From: Halogranum amylolyticum
GTDB lineage: Archaea > Halobacteriota > Halobacteria > Halobacteriales > Haloferacaceae
DNA: 64,000 nt
Direction: 5' to 3'
NCBI RefSeq assembly: GCF_900110465.1
Contig: NZ_FODV01000011.1
Coordinates: 62,001 to 126,000 of the forward strand
Positions 51,800 through 60,924 of the stretch are shown here, one piece after another. How positions within the stretch are numbered: position 1 is the stretch's first letter; each line of letters starts with the position of its first letter. The position numbers and the translations under genes were made by a program. The notes below the pieces were generated by a model. It was not told the DNA's origin. It ran no database searches and saw nothing but the letters and a program-made list of their open reading frames with translations.

Positions 51800-52231
51800 C
51801 GATTACATCTGCAACCAGTTCCAGCTCCACTCTGCAGGCAATCACTAGATCACCTAGCCCCGTTTGTGTATGTACGAACCCGTCGCTCGGGAGTCGTCGA
51901 CAAGAACGCCCTCACTACTCGAGAGACCTTCCTTTCTGTACGTGAGATTACACCCTACAAGTTTCAACAGAAGTAGCTCTGTTGAAACCCCCAGACCTTG
52001 ACAGGAAGTGCGTGCAAGATACAGAGCGTGTATTCAGCAGCTTGTCGTCGTTCATTTCAACCAGTCTGCGTCGAAATAGCCGTGAGGGGGGGGGGGTGCA
52101 AATCTGATGCTGGCGACCCTATCAGAAACCAGTAATGTTGGCAGAGCCGTACTGCAATACACCGAGTGTGTGATGCCCAGCATCAATCAAATCGAGTCGG
52201 TGAAAAGCGGGCTAATCCGCAGTACTGGCCC
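51800..52231. other. Intergenic stretch with hairpin and G11 run
   Basis: No gene seen. Contains the strong hairpin at 51961-51988 and a run of eleven G at 52086-52096. Confidence 0.5.
51961..51988. repeat. Perfect 11-bp inverted repeat (abutted IS ends?)
   Basis: GTTTCAACAGA and TCTGTTGAAAC are perfectly paired around a six-base loop (AGTAGC). The sequence resembles a pair of abutted terminal inverted repeats of an excised IS, or a hairpin terminator. No transposase remains. Confidence 0.5.
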
Positions 52232-53128
52232 TCATTCGGGAGCGATCTCTCGCCTATTCCGGGGTGGATGTGGCGGCATCTTGTCGTCTTTCGTCAGGGT
52301 TTTCGCCCCCCAGAGCACTGTGATGAGAGCGATAACCGCGAACCACAGCCCAATGTGGAATACCTCTGACCGCCCAGTCAGGTCGATCGTCTGGACGGTG
52401 AAATTGGTCCACCCATGCAACAGGATGATGGCGAGTATGCTCCGGGCTGTGTTGTTATACACCCAGGTGAACGCCACAGACAGCGGAACGATCCCGATCA
52501 TGAACATCCAGAACTCCAACGTTCCGAACCCGACCATATCGTGCTGATACGACCCCGCAATGAAGAAGAGCGGGAGATGCCAGATCGACCAGATGACGCC
52601 CAGAATCAGGCCCGACACCAGCGCTGAGTGGTCGAGCTGTAGCCGGTCTAACGCATACCCGCGCCAACCCAGTTCTTCGAGAAGCGGCGGAAGCGTTGCG
52701 AAAAACAGAGTCGGGAGAAACACGATGGGGTTGGTGCCAACTTCGTACACCCACTCGCCCAGTGAGACACTCGTGCCGCCCAGGACGATATCCGCGAGCG
52801 CTGCGATGATCACCACGACCGGCGATAGGAAGAGAATGACAAAGAACCAGCGGAGGCTTATGCGGCGAACTTGCTTGACCCGATCCCAAAAATCCGTCCG
52901 GCCCGATTCATCGTACACGAGGTACACGAATCCGACACCGGCGGCGCCAGGGACGATGAGCCCCAGTAAGAGCAACAGAAGGCCGGCGGCGCTGTCGAAT
53001 CTAAGGCCCAGAGCGATGGCCACCAGCCAGAACCCCCACGTAATGGCGAACGTCACGACGAAGAATAGCCAGGGGTTCCCGACAGAGACGGACGTGTTTC
53101 CAACCGTCGGCGGCGCAGTTTCTTGCAT
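52232..53128 (-). CDS. CPBP family intramembrane metalloprotease (CPBP-4)
   Basis: A 298-residue protein with PPLLEELGWRGYALDRL (motif 1), WSIWHLPLFFIA (motif 2) and LLHGWTNF (motif 3), about eight helices. It differs from CPBP-1, -3 and -5 in the N-terminal half. ATG 53128 is chosen as the upstream extension is short and polar. The 53129-53395 region upstream holds its promoter. Confidence 0.9.
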   Translation of the reverse strand: MQETAPPTVGNTSVSVGNPWLFFVVTFAITWGFWLVAIALGLRFDSAAGLLLLLLGLIVPGAAGVGFVYLVYDESGRTDFWDRVKQVRRISLRWFFVILFLSPVVVIIAALADIVLGGTSVSLGEWVYEVGTNPIVFLPTLFFATLPPLLEELGWRGYALDRLQLDHSALVSGLILGVIWSIWHLPLFFIAGSYQHDMVGFGTLEFWMFMIGIVPLSVAFTWVYNNTARSILAIILLHGWTNFTVQTIDLTGRSEVFHIGLWFAVIALITVLWGAKTLTKDDKMPPHPPRNRREIAPE

Positions 53129-53395
53129 CCCAAAGTTAGTGCTGCCAGGGGTATAAGCCTCAGTGAGATTCACGGTCTCTCTGTGTTATGAGTAAGTGAG
53201 TGAACCAGCCTCCGAAACGTATACTGCAGTCGAAAGCGCGTGACCTGCGGTGTACTCTCGAAGGTCCGTCTGTAACACTGAGGCCGGGAAGATTGTGTGA
53301 CCGACTCGCGCTCTCTATGCAGCACGGTCTCACCGACCTAATGAACGCCTGCCAGAAACGTCGGGACCGATACAGCGGCTGGATACAACAGGGCA
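53129..53395. other. Intergenic region upstream of CPBP-4
   Basis: About 270 bases without a recognised gene. A 75-codon frame at 53200-53427 has basic composition and no family. The promoter of CPBP-4 must lie near 53150. Confidence 0.4.
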
Positions 53396-53520
53396 GTGAA
53401 AAGCGAATCTGCCTTCGACCGCGTTGACCGGCGAGCAGCGCTCCTCCTCGTGCCGTATCTCCCGTGGATTTCGTTCGCCGCGTATCTCAACTACCGGTTC
53501 TGGGTGTTGAATTACCCCAC
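53396..53520 (+). pseudogene. TspO/MBR C-terminal remnant
   Basis: VDRRAALLLVPYLPWISFAA followed by YLNYRFWVLN is the last helix and tail of TspO/MBR (tryptophan-rich sensory) proteins. The other four helices are absent upstream. It is a remnant of a porphyrin-binding membrane protein, now reading into unrelated sequence. Confidence 0.7.
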
Positions 53521-53781
53521 GACCCCCCGCTGCTCCGGAGCAACGTCCTCAAACGGACCTTATTGGCCACTAACACTCGGAGAACGGCTCCACGGGATGG
53601 CTCTCGAGCACCCGATCCGGCGGAGGCCCTGCAAGATACCCGCCCTGTATGCGGCGAGGATGATGGGATTTTCCATCCGTTGAAGATCTCGACAGGGACG
53701 ACGGGGGTCGTTCCCGTCCCCCGAGAACTGAAGATCCTATATATTGTCTCAGCACACGTCTTAGAAGGCGGTGAACCACCT

Positions 53782-54441
53782 ATGACGCAATTCGAAACCC
53801 GCGAGCAAACTACCCTCTCGATTGGAGGGCTGGCGCTCGACAGCCGGAAGCTGGCGGGAACGTTCTTCCTCGTCCTCGCCGCCCAGTTCATGACGGTCAT
53901 CATGCTCGCGGCCGCGATGGTCCCCGGTTACGACTTTCGGGGCGCCGCCATCAGTGACCTCGGCGTGTTCCCCGAGACGGCGCTCCTGTTCAACACGTCG
54001 CTGGTACTCGTCGGCGTGTTGAACCTCGCGGGTGGGTACCTCTTCTACCGCACCCACGGCAAGCGATGGCTGGTGGCGATCTTCGCCCTCGCCGGTGTCG
54101 GTGCGGTCGGTGCCGGGCTCTTCCCGCTCGATACGGGTGGACTCCACGGCCTGTTCGCGCTGCTTGCGTTCCTGTTCTTCAACGTCCAAGCGCTCGGAAC
54201 GGCCACTCGACTTCGCGGCGCGATGCGAGCCCTGTCGGTCCTCGCGGGCGGTGTGGGCCTCGTCTTCGTCGTGCTGATGGCGCTCGGTGACGCCGGCAAC
54301 GCGGCGGCGTTCGGCCCCATCGGCCACGGCGGCACCGAACGGATGATCGTCTACCCCGTGATGCTCTGGCTGGTCGCCTTCGGCGGCTACCTGCTCGCGA
54401 AGAGCGAGAGTGCCGAGGCATCCATCCCCCACGCTGCGTGA
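53782..54441 (+). CDS. DUF998-type membrane protein
   Basis: A 219-residue protein with six TM helices. Family features include the FRGAAISDLGVFPETALLFN loop after helix 1 and GLFPLDTGGLHGLFALLAFL. DUF998 proteins are of unknown function. ATG 53782 follows the polar N-terminus. Next gene starts 127 bases downstream. Confidence 0.88.
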   Translation: MTQFETREQTTLSIGGLALDSRKLAGTFFLVLAAQFMTVIMLAAAMVPGYDFRGAAISDLGVFPETALLFNTSLVLVGVLNLAGGYLFYRTHGKRWLVAIFALAGVGAVGAGLFPLDTGGLHGLFALLAFLFFNVQALGTATRLRGAMRALSVLAGGVGLVFVVLMALGDAGNAAAFGPIGHGGTERMIVYPVMLWLVAFGGYLLAKSESAEASIPHAA

Positions 54442-54568
54442 GCCCTCCATCAGACCTCCCAGTCGGAACTGGTCCGACCCTGTGCAAGCTCCCACACGCC
54501 TATTGCACTCCCCGCACATTTCGGGGACAGAACTCCCGACTGGCCACCATTCCCGCGAGGTTCCCCGC

Positions 54569-56515
54569 ATGAAACACAGGTCGATTCACACCGCCGTCGT
54601 GCTGGTGCTCGTCACCGCACTCGTGAGCACGCCGGCCATCGCGACAGCCGCCACACCGACCGTTCGCTCGGTCGATTCGACCGACCTGTCCGACCCGGAC
54701 GAGTTTGAACGCTGGCTCGACGAGACGATGGCCGACCAGCTAGAGCGACATCACGTCCCGGGTGCGGCCGTCGTCGTCGTCGACGATGGAGACATCCTCC
54801 TCGCGAAGGGATATGGGTACGCCGATCTGGAGTCCCAGCGACCGGTCGTCGCGAACGAGACTGTCTTCAGTATCGGCTCGACCGGCAAACTCGTGACGTG
54901 GACCGCCGTGATGCAGGGTGTCGAGGACGGTCGACTCGAACTCGACCGTGACGTGAACGACTACCTGAGTGACTCCGCTGTCTCCATCCCGGCCACCTAT
55001 CCTGAACCGATCACTCTCGAACACCTCGGCACCCACTCGGCGGGCTTCGAGGACACGCTCGACGGGATGGTCGTTGACGAGCCCGGAAAAATCCGACCTA
55101 CGGAAGAGATCCTCGCCGAACACCGACCGGCCCGCGTCCGGCCGCCGGGGGAGTTCGTCGCCTACTCTAACTACGGGACGGCACTCGCCGGACATGTTCT
55201 GGCCGAGCAGTACGACACGTCGTTCATCGAATACGTCGATGGACGAATCTTCACGCCGCTCGAGATGGACGATACCACGTACGCCCAGCCCCTCCCTACC
55301 AGGCTCGAACCACGACGGGCTATCGGATACACGTACCAGAACGGCGACTACCGGGCACACCCGCCCCTAATCTGGACGCTGCCACCCGAGGGTGGGTCGT
55401 TCCGGACCACGGGAACGGACATGGGTCGGTTCATGCTCGCCCATCTGAACGAGGGGACGTACGGCTCCGAACGCATTCTCGAGGCCGAGTCCGTCGAGGA
55501 TATGCATCGTCGTCACTTCACGAAATCACGAGACGTTCCCGAACTCAACGGGATGGCCTACGGATTCATCGAGATGGATCGCAACGGCGAGCGGATCGTC
55601 GGCCACTGGGGTGACACTCCCCGCTTCAAGAGTCTGCTCGCGCTCTTCCCGGAGCGCGACGTCGGCCTGTTCGTCGTGTACAATGCGCCCGGAGGCGCCC
55701 CCGCTCGCTTCGAACTCCTCGAGGCATTCACTGACCGTTATTATCCCCGATCGGACGCCCCGCTCGTGGATCCCTCATCGGGGGCTGCCGACAGAACCGA
55801 AGCACTAACCGGCGACTATCGATCGCTGACGATCTCGGAATCCTCCTGGCAACGGATTCTCGGCGTGACGACTCGGACCTACACAGTCGGGGCGATCAAC
55901 GACGGCTATCTCACAACCAGTCGACTCGGCGAGGGGACGCGCAGGTGGGTCGAACGCAAGCCCGGCGTCTACGAAGCGGTCGGCGGCGACGAGATACTCG
56001 TCTTCCGGTTCGACGAGGACGGCCGAGCGACGCACCTGTTCCAGGGGGCCTTCGGGCCGGCGACCTACGAGCGCGTCCCGTGGTACGAATCTCTAACCGT
56101 CCTGCAGAGCGTGCTCGCCACCGGAGTCATAGGGTTCGTCTCGGTTCTCCTACTGTGGCTCGGGGCACCACTCTGGCAGCGGGTACGCGACCGAACTGCT
56201 CCGACGAGGCGCGAGCGACTCGCCCGGGGACTCCTCGGTGTAGTGAGTCTCCTGTGGCTGGTCGTCCTGATGATCTTCCTGCTCGCCTTGCTCAATCTCA
56301 ATGCGGAGGTCGCCTCACCGTCACTCGCCCTCCAAGCCGGGAAGATACTCCGTTACGTCGCACTCGTGGGGACAGCCGGTTCCGTCGTCGCGACCGGGTT
56401 CGTCTGGCGCGATGGCTACTGGAATACGGGACTCAGAGTACATTACATGGGAGCGACGCTCCTCGCGCTACTAGTCGCCTGGCAGCTATATCTGCTCCGT
56501 GTCCTGCCGCTGTAG
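54569..56515 (+). CDS. Serine beta-lactamase-fold hydrolase with signal peptide and C-terminal TM helices
   Basis: A 648-residue protein. A signal peptide (MKHRSIHTAVVLVLVTALVS and on to about residue 29) is followed by a beta-lactamase/class C-like serine hydrolase domain: active site SxxK as IGSTGK near residue 98, YSNYG as the YxN motif near 203, and HWGDT near the KTG position (His for Lys). An insert and a C-terminal part carry four TM helices (LQSVLATGVIGFVSVLLLWL on). Archaea lack peptidoglycan, so an esterase, amidase or D-peptidase role on an extracellular substrate is likely. Membrane-anchored. Confidence 0.88.
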   Translation: MKHRSIHTAVVLVLVTALVSTPAIATAATPTVRSVDSTDLSDPDEFERWLDETMADQLERHHVPGAAVVVVDDGDILLAKGYGYADLESQRPVVANETVFSIGSTGKLVTWTAVMQGVEDGRLELDRDVNDYLSDSAVSIPATYPEPITLEHLGTHSAGFEDTLDGMVVDEPGKIRPTEEILAEHRPARVRPPGEFVAYSNYGTALAGHVLAEQYDTSFIEYVDGRIFTPLEMDDTTYAQPLPTRLEPRRAIGYTYQNGDYRAHPPLIWTLPPEGGSFRTTGTDMGRFMLAHLNEGTYGSERILEAESVEDMHRRHFTKSRDVPELNGMAYGFIEMDRNGERIVGHWGDTPRFKSLLALFPERDVGLFVVYNAPGGAPARFELLEAFTDRYYPRSDAPLVDPSSGAADRTEALTGDYRSLTISESSWQRILGVTTRTYTVGAINDGYLTTSRLGEGTRRWVERKPGVYEAVGGDEILVFRFDEDGRATHLFQGAFGPATYERVPWYESLTVLQSVLATGVIGFVSVLLLWLGAPLWQRVRDRTAPTRRERLARGLLGVVSLLWLVVLMIFLLALLNLNAEVASPSLALQAGKILRYVALVGTAGSVVATGFVWRDGYWNTGLRVHYMGATLLALLVAWQLYLLRVLPL

Positions 56516-56573
56516 AAATCCACAGTATCGACATGATCACGATAATACCGATCCACAGCCGGAGTATCGACCC

Positions 56574-57443
56574 ATGAGCCAGCAGCGAATTCGCGGTATA
56601 GTGGACGGACGTCCCGTTGTAATGTTTTTCTTCTTGGCGTATGCCTTCTCTTGGGTCGGGTGGCTCCCGGTCGTCATCGGGATGGGGGAGCCGATTCGGA
56701 CGCTCAGTTTCGTCGCCGGGGGATTCGGCCCCGCTCTCGCCGGCGCGGTGGTGACGTGGCTTGACGGCGGGTCCGTCTGGGCGTGGGTTCGACAGATCGT
56801 CCGCTGGCGCGTCGCACCGCGGTGGTACCTCGCTGCAATCTTCCTCCCGCTGCTCGTCGTCGGCCTGGCAAGCGTCGCTATCGTCCTTCTCGGTACCAAC
56901 GTCGACCCCACAGTGCTGTCCGGACGGCTCTCGCTCGTGCTCGGGTCGTACGTGTTTGTCGCACTGATCGGCGGGGGGAACGAGGAGCCGGGGTGGCGAG
57001 GGTTCGCTCTCCCGAGACTCGAGGAATGGTACGCGCCGGTCCCGGCCACGCTCATTCTGGGTGTAGTCTGGGCGTTCTGGCACCTCCCCCAGCTGGTCGC
57101 GGATCCGAACGCCGTCTACAGCTTCGCGTGGCTCGTCGAGGAGATTCCTGGAATCGTCCTTCGAGTCGTCAACATCGTGGGCTTCGCATTCCTCTTGACG
57201 TGGATCTACAACGAGACGGAGAGCGTGCTGCTCGCACTGTTGCTCCACGCGGGCATCAACACGGCCAACAGCACACTGATTCCCCTTCCGATCGAGGCGA
57301 TCACCGGCGAGAGCTTCATGACGGTGCTGATCGCGGTCGACATCGCGGTCTGGGTCGTTGCCATCGTGCTCATCGTCGGTACCCGTGGACAGCTGGGATA
57401 CGACACCACACGGAACGCTGCCGGTCGTCAAGAGACCTGCTGA
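56574..57443 (+). CDS. CPBP family intramembrane metalloprotease (CPBP-5)
   Basis: A 289-residue eight-helix protein. Motif 1 is GGGNEEPGWRGFALP (Pro replaces the usual Leu in EELGWRG), motif 2 WAFWHLPQLV, motif 3 LLLHAGINTAN. The N-terminal VMFFFLAYAFSWVGWLPVV resembles CPBP-1 and -3. It follows the serine hydrolase by 58 bases and might be co-transcribed. Confidence 0.9.
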   Translation: MSQQRIRGIVDGRPVVMFFFLAYAFSWVGWLPVVIGMGEPIRTLSFVAGGFGPALAGAVVTWLDGGSVWAWVRQIVRWRVAPRWYLAAIFLPLLVVGLASVAIVLLGTNVDPTVLSGRLSLVLGSYVFVALIGGGNEEPGWRGFALPRLEEWYAPVPATLILGVVWAFWHLPQLVADPNAVYSFAWLVEEIPGIVLRVVNIVGFAFLLTWIYNETESVLLALLLHAGINTANSTLIPLPIEAITGESFMTVLIAVDIAVWVVAIVLIVGTRGQLGYDTTRNAAGRQETC

Positions 57444-57727
57444 CGCCTCGATTTAGCTGATATCGTCGCTGCACGTGACGGAAGAGTGGAGAGACCCGTC
57501 AAGGCGGATACCGATCTCGAGGTCAGTGGGTTCAGTATCAGACCTACACCGGCCACGCCTGCGCTCCAAACCGTCTGATGGCCATTGTTCTGAAGTACCA
57601 AGTACACCACCGTCGTGTTCGCGGGGACGTCTTCGAGTCTCGCACCGATGCCTTCTGCCGGTCTAACCGTGAACTCCCTCGTCGGCCCCCTGGAGTCCAT
57701 CGTGGCGATCGCAGTCGCGTTTCTCAA
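57428..57727 (-). CDS. Doubtful ORF
   Basis: A 99-codon frame containing TREFTVRPAEGIGARLEDVP and VVYLVLQNNG. It overlaps the CPBP-5 end slightly and starts at TTG. Together with the frame at 57724-57906 just upstream it may be one gene split at a GGGGGGG run near 57727. No family. Confidence 0.25.
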   Translation of the reverse strand: MRNATAIATMDSRGPTREFTVRPAEGIGARLEDVPANTTVVYLVLQNNGHQTVWSAGVAGVGLILNPLTSRSVSALTGLSTLPSRAATISAKSRRQQVS

Positions 57728-57906
57728 TCCCCCCCGAGGGCGTCGAATGACGACACATCGAAGCGGTGAGTCAATCCGTTCTCGTATGTGACCTCGAGGC
57801 TCTCGGTCTCCGGAGGAGTCGTGCTCACCCTGACGACGTAGCTTTCGTTGTGATTCGTATTAGCGGTTGAGCTGAACCTCGAGTAGTAGTCAGTTCCAAC
57901 GGCCAT
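57724..57906 (-). CDS. Small hypothetical protein
   Basis: A 60-residue frame from ATG 57906, beta-like (YVVRVSTTPPETESLEVTYE), which ends next to a homopolymer of G. It may be the start of a longer gene that shifts frame into 57428-57727. No family recognised. Confidence 0.35.
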   Translation of the reverse strand: MAVGTDYYSRFSSTANTNHNESYVVRVSTTPPETESLEVTYENGLTHRFDVSSFDALGGD

Positions 57907-58033
57907 TGTTAGTCGATCGATGTGGGAAACTCTCGTCTGCAGGCCTGGCTCATGGGTTTGCTGGGAGAACCATGCCGACCTGAAAGACGGATGCCGAGGT
58001 CATATTTGAAGTTGTTGAGCGCGAATCTCCATT

Positions 58034-59038
58034 ATGGAAACAGACGAGTTGACGCATTCTGTCTGGGACATCACCGAGGACGAGTTTCCGGTTGCATCCC
58101 CGCTCAGGGAACAGGGAAAGTTCCTGCTCCGCTATGCGATTTTAGCCCCATCCAGTCACAACTCTCAACCGTGGCAGTTCGCGGTTCGGGACGAAACCAT
58201 CGAAGTCACCTACGACGAGACACGGTGGCTCGAAGTCGCGGACCAAGACAAGCGAGAGCTATTCATCAGCATCGGCTGTGCTCTGGAAAATCTCTGTATC
58301 GCAGCCGAGCACTTCGACATCGGCTACAACATCACGTATCACGCCAACAAGGACGACAACCTCGTCTCAATCGTCACACTCGAGACCGAGAGCGAACCGT
58401 CGTTCAGCCGACCACCGAAGTTGTTCGACGAACTCACAGAGCGGTATACGAGTCACCAGTTGTTCGAAGACCAAACAATCTCCCAGGAAACGAGAGATAA
58501 GTTCAGTCGAACTATCGAAGAGGACGACGTGACGCTGTATCTGATCAATGAGTCCGAACAGAAGCGTTCTATCGGCGAACTCCAGGCCGACGCGGATGAA
58601 GCACAGATGGCCGACCCGGCGTATCGGAAAGAACTGGGCTACTGGGTCGGAATGGGCGCACTCGGAAGTTCGTGGCTCATGGCCCGAATCGGGCAGGCAG
58701 TCGTTACTCACTTCGATCTCGGTGAACGGGAAGGCCAAAACAACTCGAAACTCATCGAACGCGCGCCCGTCATCGCAGTGCTGGCAACCCACGCAGACAC
58801 CCCCACAGCACGAGTCAAGGCCGGCCAGGTCTTCGAACGACTCGCCCTTCTTGCGAGTGCTGAAGACATCGCCGTCCATCCAATGAGTCAGACCCTAGAA
58901 CGGCCAGAAATGCGAACAGAACTCGCTGCCAGGGCTGACACTGAAGGGGAGTATCCCCAACATCTGTTTCGTCTCGGGTATGTCGAGGAGGAGCGAACGC
59001 ATACTCCCCGATGGCCACTCGAGTCACAACTCTCCTGA
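58034..59038 (+). CDS. Nitroreductase-fold protein, Acg-like
   Basis: A 334-residue protein with the Acg/TM-nitroreductase layout: LAPSSHNSQPWQF near residue 40 (flavin-binding SxHNxQPW), IGCALENLCIAAEHF and, C-terminally, GQVFERLALLASAEDIAVHPM. Acg-family proteins bind and may sequester FMN in stress. ATG 58034 fits. The neighbours are unrelated. Confidence 0.88.
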   Translation: METDELTHSVWDITEDEFPVASPLREQGKFLLRYAILAPSSHNSQPWQFAVRDETIEVTYDETRWLEVADQDKRELFISIGCALENLCIAAEHFDIGYNITYHANKDDNLVSIVTLETESEPSFSRPPKLFDELTERYTSHQLFEDQTISQETRDKFSRTIEEDDVTLYLINESEQKRSIGELQADADEAQMADPAYRKELGYWVGMGALGSSWLMARIGQAVVTHFDLGEREGQNNSKLIERAPVIAVLATHADTPTARVKAGQVFERLALLASAEDIAVHPMSQTLERPEMRTELAARADTEGEYPQHLFRLGYVEEERTHTPRWPLESQLS

Positions 59039-59161
59039 AATCGATAGAACCACCGTATACGAATCCGGTAGTTGATGAACCACTCGGCCCACCGTTCCCT
59101 GGATTGAGTCCAGAAATGAAACTATGTATTCATTCTGCGTGGCGGGAATGTACTCCCATGG

Positions 59162-59383
59162 CTAATCGGTAACCCGGATCTCATCACCAACCGCATACAG
59201 ATAGCCCTTCAAGAGCAACTGGTCAACTAAGTAGACAGCTTCATCGCGATCAAACTCGAGTGCAACAACTGCTTCGATCGCGGCTGCACGCGGACAACCC
59301 GCATCCATCCCATCGACAACCTCCCGGAGGCACTCGAAGGCGTCTTCCTCACGCGGCGTGAGTGGAGTCTGGGAATTTCGCAT
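59162..59383 (-). CDS. Small winged-helix-like protein (paralogue of 16732-16974)
   Basis: A 73-residue protein with the same layout as that at 16732: helices in EEDAFECLREVVDGM, AIEAVVALEF and EAVYLVDQLLLKGY and a wing in LYAVGDEIRVTD. The block LLLKGYLYAV matches LLLRGYLYEV of the other copy. Unknown function; the family occurs widely as small haloarchaeal orphans. Confidence 0.7.
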   Translation of the reverse strand: MRNSQTPLTPREEDAFECLREVVDGMDAGCPRAAAIEAVVALEFDRDEAVYLVDQLLLKGYLYAVGDEIRVTD

Positions 59384-60377
59384 CAGGCGAAGAATCGATT
59401 ACGTGCCACATCAACCCTTGCACTGCTCGGGACACTCAGTAAACTCCTATCGCCTTGACCTGCTCTTGCTAGCGGTTTCGGATTGTGACCTCGGTTAGTT
59501 GCGCAACTTGTGCCGACCCTCTGTGCACATTTGTTGTTGCACAATAATCCTGCTACGTAGAGTGCTGCAGTTGCAAACCCGGTCGGTGATTCCCCCGAAA
59601 TCAACCCGTCTCGATGGAGACATCGATACTCTCGTTCACTTCCTCGGGTCCATCTATATCGGAGGCAGACCGTGGCACGAACTTTTGCGGATCGACCGGT
59701 TCCATCCCGAGGCTCAACTCGTCTGGAGATAGTGATACGTCCGACCAATTTCTTCACTGAACGCAATTCTCTATAACAGCCGTGGTTTTACGGGGTGAGC
59801 TCGCTGCACTGAAGACAGAGCTTTATGGTTCACCTCTAAGAGCACAAACTTCAAACCTGACTCACTTGCATCTTTGGTCCGACAAACGTTTCTTCGGAAA
59901 ATCACACAGAAGCACCGGCGTGGGCGTCTGCACGTCTATTCTAAATCCGATTAATAACTCTGAGAAAGAGTCCAATTATTTCTATCAACTTTCGGTGAGT
60001 CTGCGTAGTCATCCCGCACGGTGATTTTTGAACAGCCCATTCGAGCGACCTGTTTCCGAGTTGCTTGAGCCAGCTATAGATCGTTCATCTCTGTATACCT
60101 GCCACTCGGCAAACTCGGTTTGTGTGACTTGTACCCACTCACTACTGTAAGCTGTTGTGTCCTCTAATCTCGTGTGTGATCTGTCTCTCGGAACTCATCA
60201 GAATACGTGCGTCGTGTACTAAGATTCGGCAGTTCACAGAGTTAGTTTTCAATTAGTTCATCTGGTGAGAGAAGTGACCGATACGTCAACATAGTTGTTC
60301 AGTTCTCCTTTCGACGAACCGCAGATGTGACCTAAAAAGAGAGTGTACCGGAACCGACTGCGACCCGTTTCGTCACC
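59384..60377. other. Long intergenic stretch without an identified gene
   Basis: About 990 bases. Plus frame 59499-59732 and a few others are open but match nothing, and lack starts or halophile composition in most parts. AT-rich between 59930 and 60340. No tRNA, IS end or repeat recognised. Confidence 0.5.
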
Positions 60378-60776
60378 TTACTCGACACCAACGACGGTTA
60401 CCGGAACCGTTGCGTCGAGTATCACTGACTGCGTAACGCTTCCAAACAGGGCCTTCCCGGTCGGGCTGCGTTTCCGTCCGCCCATCACGATAGCATCCGC
60501 TTCGATGTCAGCTGTCAGATCGAGTATAGCTTCGGCGACCGGAACGTACAGTTCTCGTTGCTCTACAGCCAGCCCCGCATTTCGGAGGTGCTCGATCGCC
60601 GCAATGACTGCTGGACTCTCCTCGTCGTGATTCTCGTTCGTTCGGTTCGTGTCACGATACGCGTGTGCGATAGTAATGCTGACTTCAGCCAAGTCACCTG
60701 GCAACTCGATTATATGTCGTGCCTGTTCAACTGCGCGGTCGACGTTATCGTCGACAGGTACCACTATTTGGTACAT
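60378..60776 (-). CDS. Universal stress protein (UspA family)
   Basis: A 132-residue UspA with strand 1 QIVVPVDDNVDRAVEQA, a DAIVMGGRKRSPTGKALFGS nucleotide-binding loop (G-x2-G-x9-G-S type, partly varied) and C-terminal VPVTVVGVE. Start ATG 60776. Stands alone, divergent from the MFS gene. Confidence 0.9.
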   Translation of the reverse strand: MYQIVVPVDDNVDRAVEQARHIIELPGDLAEVSITIAHAYRDTNRTNENHDEESPAVIAAIEHLRNAGLAVEQRELYVPVAEAILDLTADIEADAIVMGGRKRSPTGKALFGSVTQSVILDATVPVTVVGVE

Positions 60777-60892
60777 ACAACACTACACGCGAACATCCTA
60801 TTTCAACTCACCTCACAGAGATCGACACTCGATCAGGCTCTTGTGCACAATTCGATAATCGTAAGGGGTCACATTCATCAGAGTACCCCGAA

Positions 60893-60898
60893 TTTATA
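60893..60898 (+). promoter_or_regulatory. TATA box of the MFS gene at 60925
   Basis: TTTATA centred about 29 bases before ATG 60925; a very short leader expected. Confidence 0.55.
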
Positions 60899-60924
60899 CG
60901 GTCACCTGCCGCATCACTGAAACG

